A DNA stretch of 59,472 bases from Actinomycetota bacterium (lineage in GTDB: Bacteria; Actinomycetota; CADDZG01; JAHWKV01; JAOPZY01), in assembly GCA_025963875.1 (NCBI GenBank), contig JAOPZY010000023.1, positions 1 to 59,472 on the forward strand. Reading direction: 5' to 3'. Below are positions 15,550 through 23,808 of the stretch, one piece after another. Every line of letters begins with the position of its first letter. Position 1 is the first letter of the stretch. Below the pieces are notes generated by a model, which saw only the letters and a list, made by a program, of their open reading frames with translations, was not told where the DNA came from and did not search any database. A program made the translations under genes and the position numbers.

Positions 15550-17482
15550 CACCACCGAGCAGGCCAGCCTTGCCCAAGCGCAATTGGCCGCCATCGTGGA
15601 TGCGTCCGACGACGCCATCATTAGCCAGACGCTCACCGGAGCCATCGTGAGCTGGAACTCCGGGGCGGAGCGCATCTACGGCTACCCTTCCGACGCGATG
15701 GTCGGGCGCTCGATCAGCGTCCTCGTTCCCCCCGGCATGCCCGACGTGATGCCGGAGGTGCTGCATCGGATGCAGCAGGGCGAGCGCCTCGAGCGCTACG
15801 ACACCATCCACGCCACCAGGGACGGGGTCTTTATCGACGTCTCGATCACGGTGTCGCCCGTGCGGGACCCCTCCGGCAAGGTGATTGGGGCCGCGACCAT
15901 CGCCCGCAACGTCACCCAGCGCCAGGCGGTGGCGCGTGCCTTGCACGAGACCCAGGAGAAGTACCGCACCATCTTCGAGAACGCGCGCGAGGGGATCTTC
16001 TACGTCACCTCCGATGGCCAGACCGTGGCGGCAAATCCGGCCCTCGTCCGGCTTCTCGGCTACGACTCTGTGGAGGAGTTCATGAGCGATCCCGGCCACC
16101 TCCTGGGGTCGTGGATGACGAACCACAGTCACGAACTCTGGTCCCGGCTCGAAGGCGGACAAGGCGTGCACGACTTCGAGATGGAGGGCCACCGCCGGGA
16201 TGGCACGAAGATCTGGGTCTCGGCGACCATGGTAGCCGTGCAGGATGCCGCAGGCAGCCCCGTCACCTATCAGGGCACCGTCCTCGACATCACCGGTCAG
16301 AAGGGCTCCGAAGCGTCGCTGCGCCGGGAGACCGACGAAGCCGGCAGGGCGAACCGGGCAAAGACCGAGTTTCTCTCCCGCATGAGCCACGAGCTCCGCA
16401 CCCCTCTCACCGCGATCCTGGGATTCGGGCAGCTCCTGCAGATGGGTCGGCTCAATCCCGTGCAGCAGACCGAGTCGGTGGACAACATCCTCAAAGCCGG
16501 GCGGCACCTCCTGAGGCTCATCAACGAGTCCGTCGACATCGCCGGCATCGAGGAGGGGCGGATGGCCTTCTCGCTTGAACCGGTGCGAATCGGGGATGTG
16601 GTGCAGGACGCGATGGACCTCATCGGCCCTGCTGCCGAGCAACGGGGCATCGAGATCAACGTGTTCCCCGCCCACGCCGACTGCTACCTGACGGCAGACC
16701 GCCAGCGCCTTGTCCAGGTCTTCCTGAATCTGCTGTCCAACGCCGTGAAGTACAACAGCGAGCACGGTTCGATCACGCTCTCCTGCGGCGAGTCCAAAGA
16801 CAGAGGCAACCTCACCGTCCTCGTGGCGGACACGGGTCCCGGCATCGCCCCCGAGCTGCGGGACCGGATCTTCATGCCGTTCGAGCGCCTCGGTGCCGAA
16901 AGGAGCGGGGTGGAGGGAACCGGCCTCGGGCTCGCCCTGTCGCTGCAGCTCGTGCAGGCCATGGGGGGAACGATCGCCCTCGAGAGCGAGATGGGGACGG
17001 GAAGCACGTTCTCGGTCACCCTCCCCATCGTGGACGGCCCGGTTGCGCAGCTGGGGGAGATCAGCGGCTGTGGGCCCGCCCCGGACGACGCCGGATCCGC
17101 CTACCCACCGTGCACCGTTCTCTACATCGAGGACAACCTGGCGAATCTCGAGGTGATGGAGCTGGTCCTCGCCTACCGGCCAGGCGTCAAGCTCATCTCC
17201 GCGATGCAGGGCCGCCTCGGGTTCGATCTCGCCAAGGAGCACCAGCCCGACCTGGTCCTGCTCGACATGCGCCTCGCCGATATATCCGGCCGCCAGGTAC
17301 TGGCACGCTTGCAGAGCGATCCCACAACGGTCGACATCCCGGTGGTGATCCTGAGCGCCGAGGCCATGCCGGGAGACGTCGACAGCCTCCTCAAGGCGGG
17401 AGCCAGGGCGTATCTGACCAAGCCGTTCCAGATGGAGGTGATCCTCGAACTCATGGAGGAACTCCTGGGCGGCCCTTCCTGA
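15530..17482 (+). CDS. PAS-PAS hybrid histidine kinase with C-terminal receiver
   Basis: A 650-residue soluble sensor. PAS1 (about 18-135, GYPSDAMVGRSISVLVP) and PAS2 (about 142-265) are followed by HisKA with the phospho-His in SRMSHELRTPLTAILGFGQLL (about 287) and a full HATPase domain (NLLSNAVKYN N-box, DTGPGI G1, GTGLGLAL G2). A receiver domain closes the protein (phospho-Asp in LVLLDMRLADISG, about 578). With no membrane segment it should sense an intracellular cue, perhaps redox or a small molecule through PAS. The ATG lies inside the end of the HD-GYP gene with its own GGAGGAGG site, implying coupled expression and a shared pathway. Confidence 0.94.
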   Translation: MRTQSPDTTEQASLAQAQLAAIVDASDDAIISQTLTGAIVSWNSGAERIYGYPSDAMVGRSISVLVPPGMPDVMPEVLHRMQQGERLERYDTIHATRDGVFIDVSITVSPVRDPSGKVIGAATIARNVTQRQAVARALHETQEKYRTIFENAREGIFYVTSDGQTVAANPALVRLLGYDSVEEFMSDPGHLLGSWMTNHSHELWSRLEGGQGVHDFEMEGHRRDGTKIWVSATMVAVQDAAGSPVTYQGTVLDITGQKGSEASLRRETDEAGRANRAKTEFLSRMSHELRTPLTAILGFGQLLQMGRLNPVQQTESVDNILKAGRHLLRLINESVDIAGIEEGRMAFSLEPVRIGDVVQDAMDLIGPAAEQRGIEINVFPAHADCYLTADRQRLVQVFLNLLSNAVKYNSEHGSITLSCGESKDRGNLTVLVADTGPGIAPELRDRIFMPFERLGAERSGVEGTGLGLALSLQLVQAMGGTIALESEMGTGSTFSVTLPIVDGPVAQLGEISGCGPAPDDAGSAYPPCTVLYIEDNLANLEVMELVLAYRPGVKLISAMQGRLGFDLAKEHQPDLVLLDMRLADISGRQVLARLQSDPTTVDIPVVILSAEAMPGDVDSLLKAGARAYLTKPFQMEVILELMEELLGGPS

Positions 17483-17488
17483 GACTCG

Positions 17489-17548
17489 CCCCCGGAGGTT
17501 AGTCGCCCTTCGCGCGCCGACGCGCGATCTGCTCCTAACGTCCGGGGG
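17489..17548. repeat. Nested palindrome downstream of tRNA-Arg (also terminator-like)
   Basis: Outer arms CCCCCGGA (17489-17496) and TCCGGGGG (17541-17548) continue inward as GTTAG/CTAAC (17498-17502, 17535-17539). They enclose an inner hairpin TCGCGCG-CCGA-CGCGCGA (17510-17527). It lies between the ends of the hybrid-kinase gene and the minus-strand tRNA-Arg, so it could end both transcripts. It shares GGAGGTNAGTC and GCTCCTAAC with the element downstream of the initiator tRNA at 39333-39374. Confidence 0.75.
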
Positions 17549-17573
17549 AGCCCCGTTGGACCGAAACTCCCGG

Positions 17574-17646
17574 TGCCCCCGGCAGGATTTGAACCTGCGG
17601 CCTTTCGCTCCGGAGGCGAACGCTCTATCCCCTGAGCTACGAGGGC
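17574..17646 (-). tRNA. tRNA-Arg (anticodon CCG)
   Basis: A full cloverleaf can be folded: acceptor GCCCTCG/CGGGGGC (one G-U), D-arm GCTC/GAGC, anticodon stem TTCGC/GCGAA with loop CTCCGGA giving anticodon CCG, and T-arm GCAGG-TTCAAAT-CCTGC. It reads the CGG codon. The discriminator is A and the encoded 3' end continues CC then G, so CCA is not fully encoded. The gene is about 500 bp upstream of argS, on the opposite strand. Confidence 0.96.
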
Positions 17647-17655
17647 AACCCGCCC

Positions 17656-17684
17656 ATTGTAGTCGGCGGCCCGCGGTCGGTCGA
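17656..17684 (-). promoter_or_regulatory. Promoter of tRNA-Arg
   Basis: On the minus strand, TCGACC (17684-17679) and TACAAT (17661-17656) are 17 bp apart, close to the sigma70 consensus. The -10 ends 9 bp before the first tRNA base, leaving only a short 5' leader for RNase P. Confidence 0.6.
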
Positions 17685-17745
17685 AGTGCCCTGGAGCACT
17701 TATGATTCCTGGACGCTTGCCTGCTGCTCCTAGGACCTTTTGACC

Positions 17746-18150
17746 ATGCCCAAGACGATCCTGATCGCCGATGACGACCCGACGATCATCAAACTGTTGC
17801 AGGTGAACCTTGAGATGGAGGGCTATACCGTCGTCTGCGCCTACGACGGTCATGATGCCGTCGAGCAGGCCCAGGTGGAGCACCCCGACCTGGTCCTCCT
17901 CGACATCATGATGCCGAGGATGGACGGCTGGGCAGCACGCGAGGCCCTCTCGGCCATCCCGGGGCTCAAGGACACACCGGTCATCTTCCTGTCCGCCCGT
18001 GCCCAGCAGGCCGACCTCCGCCGGGGCTACGAGGCGGGCGTGGCCGCGTACGTCACCAAGCCATTCGACCCGACGGAGCTGCTCGACATCATCGAGCGGG
18101 TCCTCGACGGCAACTACGAACGCCCGCCCCTCGGCGGTGGGCGACTTTGA
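17746..18150 (+). CDS. Stand-alone receiver-domain response regulator
   Basis: This 134-residue protein is a single REC domain. It has the acidic pair in ILIADDDPTI, the phospho-Asp in LVLLDIMMPRMDGW (about residue 53), a switch Ser in PVIFLSARAQ and Lys in VTKPFDPTEL. No output domain is attached, so it should relay phosphate or act by protein contact (CheY/DivK-like). Nearby kinases at 15530-17482 are possible partners. Its stop overlaps the TTG start of argS by 3 bp, an unusual pairing that suggests co-translation. Confidence 0.93.
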   Translation: MPKTILIADDDPTIIKLLQVNLEMEGYTVVCAYDGHDAVEQAQVEHPDLVLLDIMMPRMDGWAAREALSAIPGLKDTPVIFLSARAQQADLRRGYEAGVAAYVTKPFDPTELLDIIERVLDGNYERPPLGGGRL

Positions 18151-19802
18151 TCCAGGAACGGCTCCGGGGCCTGCTGGCAGAGGCGATCGGGGAGCTGCGT
18201 CGGGATGGCGTCATTCCCGACGGGGTGACGGCCCTGGCGGAGCTGCAGCGCCCCGCCCGGCCGGAGCACGGGGACTTCTCCACCAACGTCGCCCTCGTCC
18301 TGAGCGGCGAGCTCCAGACGCCACCTCGGGCGCTGGCCGACCGCATCGTGCAGGCGCTCCCCGACGCCGACTGGGTGGCAAAGGTGACCGTGGCAGGCCC
18401 GGGCTTCATCAACTTCTTCCTGACCCACGCCTGGCTGCAGGACACCCTCCGGGACATTGCACGGCTCCGTGAGCGGTACGGACGCTGGGACAGCTACGAC
18501 GACGTCGAGGACGGCAGGGTCCAGGTGGAGTTCGTCTCTGCCAACCCCACCGGCCCCCTCCACGTGGGGGCGGGCCGCAATGCTGCCTACGGCGATGCCC
18601 TGGCGAGGCTGCTGGAAGCCGCCGGCCACTCTGTGGACCGTGAGTACTACATCAACGACGCCGGGCGCCAGATCGACCTGTTCGGCCGGTCCCTCGAGGC
18701 GCGCTACCTGCAGGCGCTCGGCCGGGAGGCCGAGCTGCCCGCGGACGGCTACGCCGGCCAGTACCTGGTCGACCTCGGCGCCGAGCTCGCGGAAGCCCGC
18801 GGCGACGAGCTGGTCGGCCATCCCGAGGACATCCGCGCCTGGGGCGTCGAGCGGATGCTCGAGGGCATCCAGGCCACGCTGGAGCGCTTCGGGGTCCTAT
18901 TCGACACCTGGTTCTCCGAGCAGGTGCTCCACGACACCGGCAAGCTCACCGAGGCCCTCGGCCGCCTGCAGGATGCCGGCGTCACCTACGAGCTGGAGGG
19001 CGCGGTCTGGTTCCGCTCCACGCAGTTCGGCGACAGCCGCGACCGGGTCCTGGTCCGCTCGGACGGGAGGCCCACCTACCTGATGTCGGACACCGCCTAC
19101 CTCATCGACAAGGTCGAGCGGGGCTTCGATCACGCGGTCTACGTCTGGGGCGCCGACCACCACGGCGCCGTCGCCAGCCTGGAGGCGGTGCGGAGGGCGC
19201 TGAAGCTCCCGATCGTCGTCGAGATCCTGCTGTACCAGCTCGTCAACCTGTACTCGGGCGGCGAGGTCGTCCGCATGTCGAAGCGCACGGGCGAGATCGT
19301 CACCCTCGACGAGCTGATCGACGAGGTCGGCGCCGACGCCGCCCGGTTCACCTTCCTCCTGCGCTCGCTCGACGGCGCCCTGGACTTCGACCTCGACCTC
19401 GTGAAGGCGAAGTCCCAGGAGAACCCCGTCTACTACGTGCAGTACGCCTACGCCCGCATCTGCTCCATCTTGCGCACGGGAGCCGAGCGGGGCATCGCCC
19501 TCGGGCCCATCGAGGAGGCGCCCCTGGCGGAGCTCGTGCACGAATCGGAGCAGGCGCTCGCCCGGATGCTCTCGGAGTACCCCGAGACCGTGCTGGTCGC
19601 CGCCCGCCTGCGGGCGCCTCACCGCCTCACGACCTACACCCGGGAGCTCGCCGCTCTGTTCCATGCCTTCTACCGGGACTGCCGGGTGATCTCGGACGAT
19701 CCCCAACTCACGCAGGCGAGGCTCTGGCTGGCGGAGACAACCCGCCAGGTGCTCGCGAACGCCCTTGCCGTGCTCGGCGTCAGCGCGCCCGAGAAGATGT
19801 AG
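18147..19802 (+). CDS. argS: Arginyl-tRNA synthetase
   Basis: The 551-residue class I synthetase charges tRNA-Arg with arginine. Visible motifs are the N-terminal ArgS-specific domain (RPEHGDFSTNVAL), the HIGH-type site in SANPTGPLHVGAGR (about residue 131), and the KMSKS-type site in VVRMSKRTGEIVTLDEL (about 376). The DALR anticodon-binding domain follows (ESEQALARMLSEYPE to the end). The start is a TTG overlapping the receiver gene stop. The order argS-lysA is conserved in Actinobacteria. A tRNA-Arg gene lies just upstream. Confidence 0.97.
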   Translation: MIQERLRGLLAEAIGELRRDGVIPDGVTALAELQRPARPEHGDFSTNVALVLSGELQTPPRALADRIVQALPDADWVAKVTVAGPGFINFFLTHAWLQDTLRDIARLRERYGRWDSYDDVEDGRVQVEFVSANPTGPLHVGAGRNAAYGDALARLLEAAGHSVDREYYINDAGRQIDLFGRSLEARYLQALGREAELPADGYAGQYLVDLGAELAEARGDELVGHPEDIRAWGVERMLEGIQATLERFGVLFDTWFSEQVLHDTGKLTEALGRLQDAGVTYELEGAVWFRSTQFGDSRDRVLVRSDGRPTYLMSDTAYLIDKVERGFDHAVYVWGADHHGAVASLEAVRRALKLPIVVEILLYQLVNLYSGGEVVRMSKRTGEIVTLDELIDEVGADAARFTFLLRSLDGALDFDLDLVKAKSQENPVYYVQYAYARICSILRTGAERGIALGPIEEAPLAELVHESEQALARMLSEYPETVLVAARLRAPHRLTTYTRELAALFHAFYRDCRVISDDPQLTQARLWLAETTRQVLANALAVLGVSAPEKM

Positions 19803-19807
19803 CCGCC

Positions 19808-21121
19808 GTGCCCCACACGCTGAAAGACGTCCTGCCGGTCACGGCGAGGGTCAACGACGCAGGTCATCTCGAGGTCGGCGGCTGCGACACCTGCGACCTG
19901 GCAGCGGAGTTCGGGACGCCGCTGTACGTCTTCGACGAGGCCACGTTCCGCACCCGTGCCCGGGAGCTGCGTGGCGCCTTCCCCGAGGCCAGCCTGTACT
20001 TCGCCGCCAAGGCCTGCCCGGCCCTCGCCGTCCTTCAGCTCGCCGCGGCGGAGGGCCTGGGCGTCGACGTCGCCTCGGCCGGAGAGATGCACGCGGCCCT
20101 TGCCGCCCGGGTGCCGCCGGCCCGCATGACGCTCCACGGCAACAACAAGGCGGACGCCGACATCGTCCGGGCCGTGGCGGTAGGGCTCGGCCGGATCGCC
20201 GTGGACAACTTCGACGACATCGACCGGGTTGCCGCAGCGGCGGCGGAGGCCGGACGCCGGCAGGCGATCCTGCTGCGGGTCACGCCCGGCGTCGAGGCCC
20301 ACACCCACACGCACATCCAGACGGGCCAGGCGGACTCGAAGTTCGGCCTGTCGATCGAGGCGGGTCTCGCCATGTCCGGCGTCGAGCGGGCCGACGCCTA
20401 CGACACCCTCGACCTGGTCGGGATCCACGCCCACATCGGGTCGAACATCTTCTCCTACGATCCGTTCGGCAAGACCGTCGAGATCCTGTTCGACTTCCTC
20501 GCCGATGTGGAGAAAGTGCTGGGCCTCACCGTCGAGGAGGTCAACCTGGGCGGGGGGCTCGGGATCCCGTACGTCGCCGGCGACTTCCCGATCCGCCTCG
20601 ATCTGCTGGCCAAGCTGATCGCCGAGACGGCCGAGCAGGAGGCCGCTCGCCACGCCATCCCGGTTCCCCGTCTGGCGTTCGAGCCGGGACGGTTCCTGGT
20701 GGGCAACGCCATGGTCACGCTCTACTCGGTCGGCGTGGTGAAGGAGATCCCCGGGATGCGGACCTACGTCTCGGTGGACGGGGGCATGAGCGACAACATC
20801 CGGCCCGCGCTGTACCAGGCCCGCTACGCCGCCCTCCTCGCGAACAAGGCCCTCGAGGAGCCGGGAAGGACGGTGACCGTGGCGGGGATGCACTGCGAGT
20901 CGGGCGACATCCTGGTGCGCGACGTCGGCCTTCCCGCGTCGGTCCGGCGTGGCGACGTCCTCGCCGTCCCGGCGACCGGCGCCTACGGGTACTCGATGGC
21001 GTCCAACTACAACCGCCAGCCCCGGTCGGCGGTCGTGCTGGTCAGGGACGGGGCGGCGCACACGATCGTGCGGCGAGAGAGCCTCGAGGACCTTCTGCGG
21101 CTGGAGAGCCCCCTGCCCTAG
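19808..21121 (+). CDS. lysA: Diaminopimelate decarboxylase
   Basis: A PLP-dependent alanine-racemase-fold enzyme of 437 residues that converts meso-diaminopimelate to lysine and CO2. The PLP lysine is in LYFAAKACPALAVLQ (K68). The glycine-rich phosphate site is in VNLGGGLGIPY. The EPGRFLVGNA and MHCESGDILVRD motifs supply substrate-binding residues and the active-site Cys. The GTG start is 5 bp after the argS stop. In mycobacteria lysA is followed by hom-thrC-thrB, but here the next gene encodes a CHRD protein, so that part of the order is broken. Confidence 0.97.
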   Translation: MPHTLKDVLPVTARVNDAGHLEVGGCDTCDLAAEFGTPLYVFDEATFRTRARELRGAFPEASLYFAAKACPALAVLQLAAAEGLGVDVASAGEMHAALAARVPPARMTLHGNNKADADIVRAVAVGLGRIAVDNFDDIDRVAAAAAEAGRRQAILLRVTPGVEAHTHTHIQTGQADSKFGLSIEAGLAMSGVERADAYDTLDLVGIHAHIGSNIFSYDPFGKTVEILFDFLADVEKVLGLTVEEVNLGGGLGIPYVAGDFPIRLDLLAKLIAETAEQEAARHAIPVPRLAFEPGRFLVGNAMVTLYSVGVVKEIPGMRTYVSVDGGMSDNIRPALYQARYAALLANKALEEPGRTVTVAGMHCESGDILVRDVGLPASVRRGDVLAVPATGAYGYSMASNYNRQPRSAVVLVRDGAAHTIVRRESLEDLLRLESPLP

Positions 21122-21204
21122 CAATCCCCCGTCGCCTGGGCCTGGAGAGCATTTTCTGGGTAGAGCTTCTCGGGAAGCGGGGGCCGATCGATCGAGGAGG
21201 TGCC

Positions 21205-21711
21205 ATGCGCAGCGGAAAGAAGATGGGGATCATCGGCGGCATCGCCAGCCTGGCCGTCGTGGCAGCCGTGGTCGTCGCCGGACCGGTCTTTGCCCGAGAG
21301 TCGGGAAAGGGCTCGGGAAAGGCGAACGTGTTCGTCGGCAAGATGACCGGCGGCATGGAAGTCCCGCCGGCGGAGCCGACCGCCACCGCCCGGGCCGTCA
21401 TCACGTTGAAGCCGTCGAGCGACACCGTCTGCTTCCGCCTGCACTGGGACGGGCTGACCTCGGTCACCGCCGCCCATATCCACTCCGGAGCAGCCGGCGT
21501 CACCGGATCCGTCGTCGTCCCCTTCTTCAACGCTCCGATCCCCGACACGATCTCGAGCGTCGGGGGCTGCGTGCACGGCGTCGACCCTGCGCTGATCCAG
21601 GACATCCACGACAACCCGTCCGGGTACTACGTCAACGTGCACGACGCCGCATTCCCCGGGGGAGCGGTCCGCGACCAACTCCATCCGGCCGGGAAACACG
21701 ATGACGACTAG
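21205..21711 (+). CDS. Secreted CHRD-domain protein
   Basis: A 168-residue protein with a signal peptide (about 1-31, IIGGIASLAVVAAVVVAGPVFA) and one CHRD (chordin-like) domain. The domain is recognised by MEVPPAEPTATARAVI, then CFRLHWDGLTSVTAAHIHSG, GVTGSVVVPFF and YYVNVHDAAFPGGAVRDQL. CHRD domains occur in many secreted bacterial proteins without a settled function. A GAGGAGG ribosome site precedes the ATG. It is followed by a 340-bp convergent spacer containing a nested palindrome. Confidence 0.9.
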   Translation: MRSGKKMGIIGGIASLAVVAAVVVAGPVFARESGKGSGKANVFVGKMTGGMEVPPAEPTATARAVITLKPSSDTVCFRLHWDGLTSVTAAHIHSGAAGVTGSVVVPFFNAPIPDTISSVGGCVHGVDPALIQDIHDNPSGYYVNVHDAAFPGGAVRDQLHPAGKHDDD

Positions 21712-22051
21712 GACCTGTTGAACAACCCGACTTTCGTCAACGATCCCCCACACCCTGGCGCGGGAGGCGCCCCGGCGGAGCCGAAACGGGGCCGTTTCGA
21801 ATCGAGTGCGAACTGCTTAGCCTCGTTCTCCCGTCTGGGGCGGTCCGACCCGGCGGAACACATCTGCATGCAACTACGGCTGCCAGTCGTCGCTCTTCGC
21901 CAGCCAGCCCCAGTGGTCGGCGGACAAGCCGCCGCTCAGTGCCTGGTACTGACAGGAAGCGGGGGGGATTCGGAAGTCCGGAAGAAATCGCGTGTATCCA
22001 CGCGAAAAGTTCCGGACTTCGCTCCCTACTAGGCCGCCGCTGGTGCGTCCG
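21712..22051. other. Convergent spacer with no gene
   Basis: The 340 bp between the CHRD and sigma-factor gene ends hold no supported coding frame. A possible stem GCCCCG/CGGGGC lies near 21769-21800, and the main structure is the nested palindrome at 21973-22020. Confidence 0.6.
21973..22020. repeat. Nested palindrome (type member of the family)
   Basis: Perfect 11-bp outer arms GAAGTCCGGAA (21973-21983) and TTCCGGACTTC (22010-22020) enclose short A-rich shoulders. The inner hairpin is tCGCGTG-tatc-CACGCGa. Read on the minus strand, the order is outer arm, CTTTT, inner hairpin with a GATA-type loop, ATTTC, outer arm. The same grammar recurs at 25438, 29767, 29882, 38112, 39542 and 43907. 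It lies between two converging genes and could terminate both. Confidence 0.8.
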
Positions 22052-22810
22052 TCAGGCGTCGAAGCTGCCCACCGACTCCCGGAGCGACGCCAGCGTCTTG
22101 GCCAGGAGGCGGGACACGTGCATCTGCGAGATCCCGAGCTTCTCGGCGATCTTGCTCTGCGTTTCGTTCGCGACGAAGCGTAGGTACAGGATCTCCCGCT
22201 CGCGGGGGGGCAGCTTCTTCAACAGGGGCGCCACGCTGGCCCACGACTCGAAGAGCTCCAGGGCCTCGTCCTCCGCCCCCAGCTGGGAAATGGAGAGGCT
22301 GCCGTCGTCGGTGCCCGTCGGGGCGTCCAGCGACTTGAGCGAGTAGACCTGGGCAGCGTTCATCGCCTCCAGCACCTCCTCCTCCGAGAACCCCAGCGAG
22401 TCCCCGATCTCCCGCAGCGTCGGGGACCGGCCCAGCTCCTGGGCCAGGGCCGGCACGACCTCGGCGAGCTGCAGGCCCACCTCCTGGAGGCGGCGGGGCA
22501 CGCGGATCGCCCAGCCCTTGTCACGGAAGTAGCGCTTCAACTCCCCGACGATGGTGGGGGTCGCGTAGGTGGAGAACTCGACACCCCGATCGGAGTCGAA
22601 GCGGTCGATGGCCTTCAGCAGGCCCAGGCTGGCCACCTGGATGAGGTCCTCCAGCGGCTCGCCCCGGCCGCGGAAACGGCGGGCGAGGTACTCGACCAGG
22701 GGCAGGTGGAGCTCGACGAGCCGGTCTCGGGCCGTCGGGTCCCTCGGGAGCCGCTCGAAGAGTTCCCGCGTGCGCTCCCGGTTGAGGTCGCGCTGTTCGG
22801 TGTCGGTCAT
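22052..22810 (-). CDS. SigB/SigF-family alternative sigma factor
   Basis: The 252-residue protein has region 2 (LVELHLPLVEYLARRFRGRGE, DLIQVASLGLLKAIDRFD, FSTYATPTIVGELKRYFRDKGW), region 3 (LAQELGRSPTLREIGDSLG) and region 4 (LPPREREILYLRFVANETQ, KIAEKLGISQMHVSRLLAK). This three-region form is the SigB/SigF/SigI general-stress type controlled by anti-sigma partner switching. A neighbouring anti-sigma-like ATPase (22842-23249) is co-transcribed upstream, and a STAS antagonist plus second ATPase lie divergently. The start was set at the ATG after GGGGAC; an open frame continues upstream but overlaps the anti-sigma gene. Confidence 0.93.
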   Translation of the reverse strand: MTDTEQRDLNRERTRELFERLPRDPTARDRLVELHLPLVEYLARRFRGRGEPLEDLIQVASLGLLKAIDRFDSDRGVEFSTYATPTIVGELKRYFRDKGWAIRVPRRLQEVGLQLAEVVPALAQELGRSPTLREIGDSLGFSEEEVLEAMNAAQVYSLKSLDAPTGTDDGSLSISQLGAEDEALELFESWASVAPLLKKLPPREREILYLRFVANETQSKIAEKLGISQMHVSRLLAKTLASLRESVGSFDA

Positions 22811-22841
22811 TGGCGGGGTCCCCTTGGGCCAAAGATAGCCG

Positions 22842-23249
22842 TCAACGTTCCGTGGCGCTCTCCCGCGCCGGTCCGCTGAGGACGAGACGGATGGCGGGAC
22901 ACCCCTCCTCGACCACGAACGACACGTCGTCGACGAGGCCGGCCAGGATCCTCCACGCAAGCGTCCGCTGGGCAGGCGGGGGCCACGTCGGCACCACGGC
23001 ATCCGTCATAACGGTGATGTCGATGTCGTTCTCAGCCCGCACCCGGACGGACAGCCTGCCTCCGCGGACGGCGTCGCCGTCTGCGGGCGTCAAACCGAGC
23101 AGATAGGCGGCTGCCTCGCTGGCAGCGAGGCACAACTCGTTGATGGCGTCGTAACTGAGGCCCTGGCGGGCACCCACCCCCGACACCACCGCGCGGACGA
23201 CGTGCAGAAAGTCCGGCTTCGCCGGAACACTCAGTGAGACGTCGCCCAT
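22842..23249 (-). CDS. Anti-sigma-factor-like HATPase (RsbW fold), degenerate N-box
   Basis: A 135-residue protein with the small GHKL-ATPase outline of RsbW/SpoIIAB: an N-terminal strand-helix FLHVVRAVVSGVGARQGLSYDAINELCLAASEAAAYLLGL, then a beta-rich half. The N-box helix, normally E-x-x-x-N, reads SEAAAYLL, so the Mg/ATP-binding Asn is replaced by Ala. It may therefore bind the sigma factor without kinase activity, or bind ATP differently. It lies 31 bp upstream of the sigma gene in the same direction. Identification rests on fold pattern and context. Confidence 0.72.
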   Translation of the reverse strand: MGDVSLSVPAKPDFLHVVRAVVSGVGARQGLSYDAINELCLAASEAAAYLLGLTPADGDAVRGGRLSVRVRAENDIDITVMTDAVVPTWPPPAQRTLAWRILAGLVDDVSFVVEEGCPAIRLVLSGPARESATER

Positions 23250-23394
23250 GGTCTTGACCTCGACGGTGTTCACCCCCAGTGATTTCACCCCAGGACTGTC
23301 CCCGGAGTCGAGACCTGGCAAACCACACCAGGAACTGCTGCCTGCCATTGTGCGCATTGTTTTCCAACCTCGCTGCCGGGTAGGCTTTGCGCGA

Positions 23395-23808
23395 ATGGAG
23401 TCCCAGGGACACGTGGCCCGCCAGGAGAGCGACGCGAACGCGCTCCAACCGTTCGCCGTGGCTTCCCGCACCGAGGGTGGCTGGACGGTCATCGACGTCC
23501 GTGGGGACCTCGACGTCTACAGCTCCCCCACCCTGCGGCAGCTGATCCTCGACCGCATCCACCGGGGCGACGGCAGGATCATCGTCGATCTGGAGCACGT
23601 GGACTTCCTGGACTCCGCTGGTGTGTCGGTGATGGTCAGCGCCCTCAGGCAGGCGACGAACCGCAATGGGACGCTCGCCCTGGTCCAGCCGGGCGACCAG
23701 GCGCGCCGTATGCTGAGGCTGACGGATCTCGAAAAGGTGCTGCCAACCTTCACCTCGGTGGAGGACGCCGTCAGCCTGGGACTGCCGGACATGGGAGCGG
23801 AGACGTGA
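23395..23808 (+). CDS. STAS-domain anti-sigma-factor antagonist
   Basis: A 137-residue protein whose STAS domain (about 30-130) contains VIDVRGDLDVYSSPTLRQLI and VDLEHVDFLDSAGVSVMVSALRQA. The Ser of DSAGV is the site phosphorylated in SpoIIAA/RsbV proteins. Unphosphorylated, it should bind the anti-sigma protein and free the sigma factor. A TAGGCT element ends 8 bp before the ATG, so the transcript is probably leaderless. The next gene overlaps its stop (GTGA), giving an antagonist/anti-sigma pair divergent from the sigma/anti-sigma pair. Confidence 0.92.
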   Translation: MESQGHVARQESDANALQPFAVASRTEGGWTVIDVRGDLDVYSSPTLRQLILDRIHRGDGRIIVDLEHVDFLDSAGVSVMVSALRQATNRNGTLALVQPGDQARRMLRLTDLEKVLPTFTSVEDAVSLGLPDMGAET

